DNA of 64,000 bases from Linepithema humile (Eukaryota > Arthropoda > Insecta > Hymenoptera > Formicidae): contig NC_090128.1 of NCBI RefSeq assembly GCF_040581485.1, forward strand, positions 17,662,931-17,726,930, written 5' to 3'. The notes beneath the pieces are model-generated. The model was not told where the DNA came from. It worked only from the letters and a program-made list of their open reading frames with translations, and did not search any database. Shown piece after piece: positions 56,499 through 64,000 of the stretch. The position numbers and the translations under genes are program-made. Every line of letters starts with the position of its first letter. Positions within the stretch are counted from its first letter, which is position 1.

Positions 56499-56784
56499 TT
56501 TAAAATTAAAATCCGCGCTAGCACACGCACACTACGTCTGTTGTAGTAGTCGTAATCGTGGCGTATAGTAAGGCAGAGAAAACGATCGTATACGTGATAC
56601 GTAAGCGCTTACGCCTTGTTCCCCGCTATCAGCCTAGGGCTGACGCAGGTCCATCCCCACTACTTAGTGCTAGCGTATTGTTCCGGCTGCAATCTAGCAG
56701 CTACCATAAGAGCGCGGGCCGCGTTGCGTTAACGTCAGCGATAGCAGCGCGCACTGACGCACTACGAAAGCGATCGTGTATGTA
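56499..56784. other. GC-richer flank of mariner composite 2
   Basis: No gene seen. Balanced base composition with several short palindromes. Possibly the upstream region of the hAT remnant. Confidence 0.35.
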
Positions 56785-56934
56785 CAGGGTGTTTCCGCAA
56801 CATACAGATCAGTAAGTAGGGTTGCCTATTTATTTATCGGCAGGGACATGCTTTACCGGCCGTACAGAATAAGGTTAGATCGCAAGTCCGGCGAAAAATA
56901 AGGCAAAAGAAATTTGAGTTATACCATTCTGGTA

Positions 56935-59900
56935 CAGTGTAGCCAGATTTGGCCCGGTTTTTCGCGCATGCGCGACGCGACGAGCTCAGTGAAGTGCTTG
57001 AGTGTAGTAAAAAAGTATGCTATATGGTACCCGTTCATTCTAACAAATTATATTCAGAAAAATCAATTAAAAAATTAAGTATGTTTACGTATATTTATAT
57101 TTACATAAAATGTAAATAATAAAATGTAAAACAATTATGTAATATATTTTAAAAGATAAGCTAAGATATATATAAAAGATAGAAACTGAAAAAGGGTAGA
57201 GGATATTAAAATAATAATTTCAACACATTTTTAAATAAATAAAAATAAATATTTTATTTAGCACAATTTGTAAAGAATACCAACATTTGTTGCAAGGGTA
57301 AGGAAAAGTGCTCAAAACCTTACCAGTATTCATGAAACAAAATATAATTTACAAACAATATCTAATAATATAAAAATATGAAAAAATATATTAATGCATT
57401 TATAAACATCTATAAACTAAAAATATTATTAATACTCTAAAATTAAAAAAAAAAACTTTGCTTAATGCATTTTATAATAAAATTAAAATAAAATATTTTT
57501 TTTAATAATTTCCATTTCAAACAATATGTAACCTAGATAATTATCACAGAACATAATAATGAAATAAAAATATTTTATTATAGAAATAAATAATAAATAA
57601 AATATAAATATAATTAAACATAAATAAAGAAAAATATATTAAATAATATTATATACAAACATTATATATATATATAATAAACAAACTGAAAAAATAATGG
57701 TTAATTATGTTACAAAATTATAATAAATAATCATAATAAAATAAAATAAAATAAAATTAATAATAATTTGAAACAAAAAAATCAAGCATTAAGTAATCAA
57801 GTGCCATCAGATGAATTGCATTCCTTTTAATATAAATTTTTTGACGTGTGTAATTCTAAATGTCTCGAGTCTATTTCTAAATTGGTACAATTAATATTTT
57901 CGGTCTGAAAACTAGATCTTACTACACACATCGCGGAAAGAGTGCTACTTGCTAATTTATTTCTTTTTTTATTTTTAATATCCGTTACCATGGAAAATAT
58001 CCGTTCGGCTTCGGCATTAGAGTGAGGAAAAGATAAAACGGTTTCAATTAACAACTCTAAATTTGGAAACATCTTTTCCCCGTTGAAATCTTGAAAATCT
58101 AATATTTTTGCCCACATTTTATCAATTTCTAATGAAGCTAAATTTATTTTTTCCGAATCACTAAAAACTGTGGGCAAAACTCTCCATTCAAATGCTAATT
58201 TAGTTACATCAATATTTTCTACACGCGTGGCAATATAAGATAAATCTTTAATTATTAATCTACCTTTATTATAAAGTGCAACTTTGGCTTCTAAAAAATT
58301 TAACTGTTCAAATAAGACATCTTTGTACGGTAAACGTTTTAACATTTCGTTAAGCGCTATTTTATAGAAATTTAAGCAATTTAATCTAATTTGTTGCGCG
58401 AATTCAAAAGATCGCGATGCTAAAAAGCCTTCACATTCTGGTCCCACATATATATTTGTCAATTATAGGATATTATGTTCATCGTCATTAAAAGTAGTAA
58501 TGTCTTTCAAAGCCTCAGGGATCATAAAATTTTGACCTATTTGACGAATTAATTGCTGACTGTTAATAAATAATTTATGAATTAATATTTTACGTGACTG
58601 AAACAGCGCATTAAAATGATTGAAAAAATTCAATGAGTATTTTAAAAATAACAAATAGGCCTTAATCGAATCATCATTTAATTGCGTTAAAATAATTTCT
58701 GCCGATTGTAAATTATCTTCGACTACAGCTAGCATAAAATAATTTCTTAAAACCTCCCAGTTATCCAGAAGTCTTGTAACACATTTATGTAATATAAGCC
58801 ATCGCGTGTTGGATAATTCAAGTATTTTACTTCTTTCAACATTAAAAAAATCTTGAAATTCGTTTAATATTGCGCATCTCTTTGCACTGCCCGAAACATA
58901 AGTAGCAACTCCTCTAATTAAATTTTCGCAACATTGCGGTAATTTTGCACAGGCTTTACTAGCAATAATCGCGGATGTGTGACATATACAATTTAATAAA
59001 ACTACATTAGGTATTTCAGATTTTAAACGCGAGAAAAAGGAGTTATTGCATCCTGTCATTACTGATGCATTGTCGCTTGCCATACCAACAATATTTTTTA
59101 ATGGAATTTCTTTATTTTCTAAAAACGTTTTAAAAGTTTTGAAAATGTTATTCGCAGTACAATCTGTGCCATCTAATGATAATAATTCTAATAGCTGCGT
59201 TTTTACTTTTTTATTTAAGGGCGAAAAATATTGAACAAGTACACACATTAGTTTCGTATCAGAAATATCTGTACTTTCGTCGATCAAAATAGAAAATTTA
59301 CGCGTTTGCAAAATTTGAACAATTTTTTCAACTTCGCGTTTGGCAAGGACTTCTTTTACGATATTAATGCACTTAGTTCGACCCAGTGAAAGATCTTGCA
59401 CAATTTCAGGCTCAATACAAACATCTTTTAATAAAGGAATTAAATGGTCAACTGTATTAAAAGCGACATTATGCTCCGCAAAAAATGCTGCTAATTTTAT
59501 CTCCGCGCGTTTTACTTTATCTTTATGGCAAATTTCTACGGGTGTTACTACATTTGATTTGAGGCTTTGACTTTGACGATTGACTTTTTCAATATGTGAA
59601 ACCGTCTGTGAATGTTGCACTAAGTTTGTTTTGCAACATCTGATGGTCTTGTTACATACAATACAAAAAGCCTTGTTTTTCTCTGAATGGGGAGCCAACC
59701 ATCCTTTAAAAATATCCTCCTTTAACCAAGCAAAAATAAAAATTTTTTCCCGTTTTTTAATGGCTCCTTTTCCACTATTTACATCCATATTGCACAAATT
59801 ATTGCACAAAAATAATATTATAACTTACCTGTTTATTGCAATACACGTCCCAATTAATTTTGACGATGCTAACCTACACTGGTCACTGATGTCAGGCTGC

Positions 59901-60043
59901 AGACGGGGCTCATACTGATGTCTACCCACCAAAACTTTGGCGCCCTTTACGTTGCGCATGTGTGTATACATCCCTGTATTTTCTGTTCCCGCCATCGCCA
60001 CAACGCGCATGCGCGAAAAACCGGGCCAAATCTGGCTACACTG
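56935..60043 (-). mobile_element. hAT transposon with 8-bp target duplication
   Basis: TIRs of at least 38 bp start CAGTGTAGCCAGATTTGGCC on the left, with the complement at 60006-60043. The 8-bp duplication TTCTGGTA lies exactly on both sides (56927-56934 and 60044-60051). It carries one transposase gene. 57010-57826 is an AT-rich non-coding 3' part in which I see nothing else. Confidence 0.92.
57827..59809 (-). pseudogene. hAT transposase, single in-frame stop
   Basis: 660 codons plus the terminal stop, interrupted only by TAA at 58465-58463. The N-terminal BED-like zinc finger has FCIVCNKTIRCCKTNLVQH followed by SHIEK. The catalytic region has ILIDESTDISDTKL (first Asp), GMASDNASVMTG (second Asp) and LLNCICHTSAIIA, and the conserved NTRWLILHKC follows. 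The C-terminal dimerisation part has FPHSNAEAERIFSMVTDIK (third acid, Glu) and NKLASSTLSAMCV. It would excise and reinsert elements bearing the CAGTGTAGCC ends. Read-through or one reversion would restore the full length. The start at 59809 should be treated as approximate; an ATG lies close by. Confidence 0.85.
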
Positions 60044-60051
60044 TTCTGGTA

Positions 60052-60400
60052 TAGGATTCCAGATACCATCCAGGATACCATTCTGGTATAGGATACTGGT
60101 GTAAGATTCAATAATATATATATAATAAAATATATATACAATTATATATAATAATTTATTAATTATATATAATATAATAAAATATATATATATAATAAGA
60201 GTTGTTTAATAATAGAAATATTAATAACGACATAATAATAAAATTAGTAAAAATTTAACGATTATTAAACAAATAACACAATTTACAAAATAAATATAAA
60301 TAATATTTTTTTAATATAATAAATAAATAAATAATAAAAGTTATTAATAATAGGGTTATTAATAATTAACAATTAAAGATTAATAAATTAAATAATTTTT
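60052..60400. other. AT-rich subterminal part of mariner composite 2 (left arm)
   Basis: Non-coding. Matches inverted 62270-62470 in the right arm with indels. A few extra copies of the GATACCATTCTGG motif lie next to the hAT target site. Confidence 0.5.
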
Positions 60401-61619
60401 TTATTTAAATGCTTATAATAAATGTTCTATTAAATTACCATCTTCTTCTAAACATAACATAATTCTGCGCATGAAATTTTCTCTCACTTTATTTAATATG
60501 GCAGGAGTGATTTCTGTGCATGCGTTTTGTATTTTATTTTGCAAATCTTCTTGATTTGCTGGCAAAGTTTCAGTTAGATTTTATTTTTTAAATATCCCCA
60601 CACAAAAAAGTTCATGGGCGTAAGATCTGGAGACCGTGGTGGCCACTCCTGAGGACCATGAAGCCCGATCTATCTCCGCGGAAATTTTCTATTTAGAATT
60701 GTTCTCGCTACAAGAAACGTGTGAGCGGGATGTCCATCCTGTTGGAAAACCATTTCTAGCCTATTAGCTAGTGGCACATCTTCCAAAAGCTCGTCGAGTC
60801 GGTGGAGAAGAAATTGTGAATAATAATGTGCATTCACATTTCCTTCTATAAATTCAGGGCCGATGACGTGATCTCCTACGATTCCGAGCCACACATTTAC
60901 TGCCCACCTGCCTTGAAAATTGTGTTCCTTTACACAATGTGGATTCTGCTCTGCATAATGATGCTCATTATGACGATTTATCTGCCCATGACTTCCGAAA
61001 ATTGCTTCATGGGTTTACAAAATGTTTTTTAAAAAGATATCATTTCTGACATCATTAAAATCCACTTGCAGAAATTGAATAATTTAGTATAAAGTTGACG
61101 ATGTAAGTTGATAAATGGTAACAATGTGTCCGGTATATTATAAAATAATAAAAGAATAAAAAATTTAAACAAACTAGCGTGATCAATAATCCATTCACAG
61201 AAATTTAAATGTCGTGGCATATCAGCAGGTACAAGTTTGTGTGTTGTATGTTTTTTGAATGGATGCAAACCCAGCGAATGTTTAATTATTTTATGAACCG
61301 TAATGTGGTTCATGTTTAGATCCGCAGCAATAGCTCTCATGCTTGTGTGAGGATTTCTGACAACAGCTTGTTGAACTGCATCAATTATCTCCTGATTTCT
61401 TTGTGGAACATGGAGCGGCTTGCGAGATTTACGAAATTGTCCATTTGTTCTTAATCTTTCTTTAAGGCAATGAAAAAAACTGTGGTTTGGGTGGCGTCTG
61501 TCCGGAAACTTTCGAGCGTAAAGTGCAGCTGCTTGTCTTTGATTCATTTGACACTCGCCGTAAATAAGAATTATGTCCGTTAATTCGTCAAACGAATAGT
61601 GATTTCGTTCCGGTTCCAT
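60401..61619 (-). pseudogene. DD41D mariner transposase of composite 2, catalytically dead
   Basis: From ATG 61619 there is a helix-turn-helix N-terminus (HYSFDELTDIILIYGECQMN, NMNHITVHKIIKHSLG). An intron-like break follows after LNFCEW, and the catalytic half runs from about 61040 to 60401. Where the relative has WTDEA this copy reads stop-Thr-His-Glu-Ala (TAA at 61017-61015, His codon at 61011-61009), so the first catalytic Asp is lost. QQDGHPAH keeps the second Asp. The third acid is Asn (LTPMNFF). The spacing equals that of the 8500-9722 gene, so it belongs to the same DD41D group. It cannot catalyse. Confidence 0.78.
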
Positions 61620-61771
61620 TATGTTAACTCAATTTTTAACGCGTTTTAACCTGTATAATTCACGTCAAATTCTGTCAAACGGAATGCGATCAGGACATAA
61701 GGAATACAGAAAGAAAAACAATCGAACAAACAATTGTAACAGTTTTGTTCGTTTGAAGAATTAACACACAT

Positions 61772-62300
61772 GATTCCACATTGTGCAAAAAAACACAATT
61801 TTCAAAGTAGGTGGACTGTAAATGTGTGGCTCGGAATCGTAGGAGATCATGTCATCGGCCCTGAATTTATCGAAGGAAATGTGGATGCACAATATTATTC
61901 GCAATTTCTTCTCCATTGACTCGACGAGCTTTTGGAAGATGTGCCACTAGCTAATAAACTAGAAATGGTTTTCCAACAGGATGGACATCCCGCTCACACG
62001 TCTTTTGTAGCGAGAACAATTTTAAATAAAAAATTTCCGGGAAGATGGATCGGACTTCATAGTCCTCAGTGTGGCCATTATGGTCTCCGGATCTTACGCC
62101 CATGGATTTTTTCGTGTGGAGCTTTTTAAAAAATAAAATATATGAAACTGCTAGCAAATTAAGAAGATTTGCAAAATAGAATACGAAACGCATGTGCAGA
62201 AAACTCTTGCTACATTAAATAGAGTGAGAGAAAATTTCATACGCAGAATCACGTTATGCTTAGAAGAAGCTGGTAATTTAATAGAACATTTGTTATAAGC
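61772..62300 (+). pseudogene. Truncated inverted DD41D mariner copy
   Basis: Starts within the catalytic half (NVWLGIVGDHVIGPEF). It has a stop in FLLH-stop-LDELLEDV, keeps QQDGHPAHTSFVARTILN and LRPWIF-frameshifted remains of the third motif, and decays further downstream. At the nucleotide level the third motif still codes for an Asp (PMDFF), unlike the left arm. It has no N-terminal domain, so its main role is as the second terminus. Confidence 0.72.
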
Positions 62301-62615
62301 ATGTTTTAAATAAAAAAATATTATTTATCTTTATTTTGTAAATTGTGTTATTTGTTTAATAATCGTTTAATGTTTACTAATTTTATTATTATGTTGTTAT
62401 TAATATTTTTATTATTAAACAACTATTGCATATATATTATTAAATCTTACACTATACCAGAATGGTAAAACTCAAATTTCTTTTGCCTTATTTTCCGCCG
62501 GACTTGCGATCTAACCTTATTCTGCACGGCCGGTAAAGCATGCCCCTGCCGATAAACAAATAGGCAACCCGACTTACTGATCTGTATGTTGCGGAAGCAC
62601 CCTGTACACGCTTCA

Positions 62616-62710
62616 CTGTGTTCCGAAATTCACTGCCAGTACTGAAATCTTATAGTTTACGTTACGTATATTGTAGATTTTCAGTACTGGCAGTGAAATT
62701 CGGAACACAG
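62616..62710. repeat. 95-bp hairpin element
   Basis: Nearly perfect arms (CTGTGTTCCGAAATTCACTG and complement, continuing through CCAGTACTGAAA) around a ~27-base loop. It lies 12 bases outside mariner composite 2. A MITE-size foldback of unknown family. Confidence 0.75.
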
Positions 62711-63300
62711 CCTGTATTTATTTCGAATAGCATGTTAACAGCCCTAAATATTTGGGAGCCCCTTTTAAACTGGAGCCCCCGGGACGTACCCGGGCTTCCC
62801 GGGTGGTAGTTACGCCACTGGCTCAATGTATAAGGCAAAGTATAAGGCCATGGGTTAGAATAAAAATCGGCGGGACCGGTAGGTGATTACCGGCCGCGAC
62901 TTGGTATAGAGCACCGGTCCTAAAAAGAACGGCTTTAGCGAGGGTGCACGTTGCAACTCTTTCCCAAGCGTCGGAGGTACTTCGTTCGGGAAGTGATCCT
63001 TGGTTTGTCAACTGCTCTTCGAGCAAGCCCTAGGCGGCGAGGTTTGAGTGGCGATGGAGCGTGTCTCCGATGCGACTTGCACTGTGGCGGTTTCGGTTCT
63101 CGGCGGCGCAATTCGTTCTGCGAGCCGAGGAAAAAGAGTGCAGCCGGTGACACCACTGTAAGAATCAGCGATCCCGGAAGGAAAATTGGCAGCAGCCGAG
63201 GAAATACAAAGACCATCCGCAGCAGTTGGAGATCCTGAAAAAAGGGGCTAGAACAGCCAAAATTAGAATTTAAGATAATTTTAAGTCTTCATGTATTTAA
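62711..63300. other. Unassigned GC-richer sequence
   Basis: Contains GGGAGCCCC and CCCGGGCTTCCCGGG palindromes and GTAGTTACGCCACTGG, of a type common at TE ends. Overlapping open frames of about 95 codons on both strands (62935-63238) share no recognisable domain, and I do not call them. Confidence 0.4.
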
Positions 63301-64000
63301 TAAAGTTATTTAACATTTTATACTAGTAAATAAAGCGTATTCTTACTTACCAACAAACACACATGTAAACATAAAGTAAAGCAAAGCGACAAATAGCATA
63401 ATATAGCATAAGAGAGAAAAATCTCAAATAATAAACAGATTAAAAAGGTAATAATTACTATAAAAATGCGTATTAAAAAGTAAACCAAACGAAATCCAAA
63501 CAAAATAAAATGTTCAAAATTAATTTTCGGTACTGCCAAAACCAGTAAATTTGATAACCGGCTAAATTTTATTAATTATAATAAATTTTATTTTTACAAG
63601 TAAATTACGTTCCATAAGATATAAAAAGCGTAGTTCATAAAGAAAAAATAACCTAGCATAATAAACAAAATTTACTATAACAAATAACCATGATTGGCTG
63701 AAGCACTCAGAGAGGAGATATGCCCAAAACCTTTGGGTATATAAGGGGCAGTCAGCAGAGACAGTGAGTGAGAGTTGACAGTAAGTCTTCGGACAGACGG
63801 AGTTTCCCTCGGGGAGGACTATTCTTTAAGAATCGAATCGAGTAAACCGGTAGTAGTGTAAAATGACTCGGGTTAGTCATTACGCGTAATTTTAAGGTTA
63901 TCACGCGAACGCGAAAAATGTATAATGCGGCATGGAAAGTGACCAGCTGTGACTAAGATTGACTCATTGTAATCACATAAAAAACAAGTGTTAATTATTT
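63301..64000 (+). promoter_or_regulatory. AT-rich sequence ending in a TATA-type promoter region
   Basis: No gene seen up to 63700. TATATAAGG at 63738-63746 is followed ~30 bases later by TCAGCAGAGACAG, an initiator-like start, then by a GC-balanced leader running off the window. AATAAA signals lie near 63298-63303 and 63329-63334. Likely the promoter of a gene or LTR element lying beyond 64000. Which of these cannot be told here. Confidence 0.4.

Larger units (their letters stand above)
56785..62604. mobile_element. Second DD41D mariner foldback composite
   Basis: Ends read CAGGGTGTTTCCGCAACATAC and its near-complement (about 62584-62604), flanked by TA on both sides (56783-56784 and 62605-62606). 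Removing the hAT insertion at 56935-60043 leaves a left arm (56785-56934 plus 60052-60930) that matches the right arm 61772-62604 inverted. The left side also carries the transposase N-terminal half, so this is one near-full copy plus a 5'-truncated inverted copy. Confidence 0.8.

Noticed and set aside
62935..63238. Overlapping ~95-codon frames on both strands
   Set aside because: No domain, no homologous pattern, and both strands are open because of local base composition.

Overview
The window is a block of transposable elements (TEs) and decayed TE remains from an animal genome, most likely an insect and plausibly a hymenopteran such as an ant. The basis is the low-GC background, insect-type mariner (DD41D), hAT, gypsy and non-LTR families, and intron-bearing transposase genes. 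The species call is inference. I see no convincing host gene, rRNA or CRISPR array. The only tRNA-like sequence looks repeat-derived.

Layout. 320-3934: a DNA transposon with ~750-bp terminal inverted repeats (TIRs), a 4-bp target duplication (TSD) and a broken transposase. 4909-5679: a tRNA-derived repeat with a large inverted duplication. 6429-10379: a near-perfect palindrome of two DD41D mariner transposase genes, bounded by TA. 10532-11012: an AT-rich foldback. 11718-17060: a LINE on the minus strand ending in a very long pure GA tract. 17560-21330: a second, RNase H-bearing LINE on the minus strand. About 21331-27375: a 6-kb DNA transposon with long TIRs, subterminal repeats and an intact 1103-aa protein that joins a transposase-like core to a USP-like cysteine protease. 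I consider this the most interesting object in the window. 27440-28330: a gag remnant. 29413-37415: a complete, very young gypsy/Ty3 element on the minus strand.

37985-43695: a ZMYM-type hAT split in two by ~3.8 kb of foreign sequence (a broken plus-strand relative of the young gypsy, an LTR, and a MADF fragment). 43851-55191: a gypsy on the minus strand with an intact 1526-aa gag-pol. One of its LTRs is itself interrupted by a second gypsy on the plus strand (43938-49035). 55547-56498: an unrecognised ORF and an hAT N-terminal remnant. 56785-62604: a second DD41D mariner foldback, into which an almost intact hAT (56935-60043, perfect 8-bp TSD) has jumped. 62605-64000: a small hairpin element, unassigned sequence and a promoter-like stretch running to the window edge.

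The genes do not form a pathway. They are independent mobile units whose nesting gives a relative history: the hAT is younger than mariner composite 2, the plus gypsy is younger than the minus gypsy LTR it sits in, and the young gypsy has LTRs that differ at only one base that I could find. Foldback (long inverted repeat) architecture recurs at least five times, in unrelated families.
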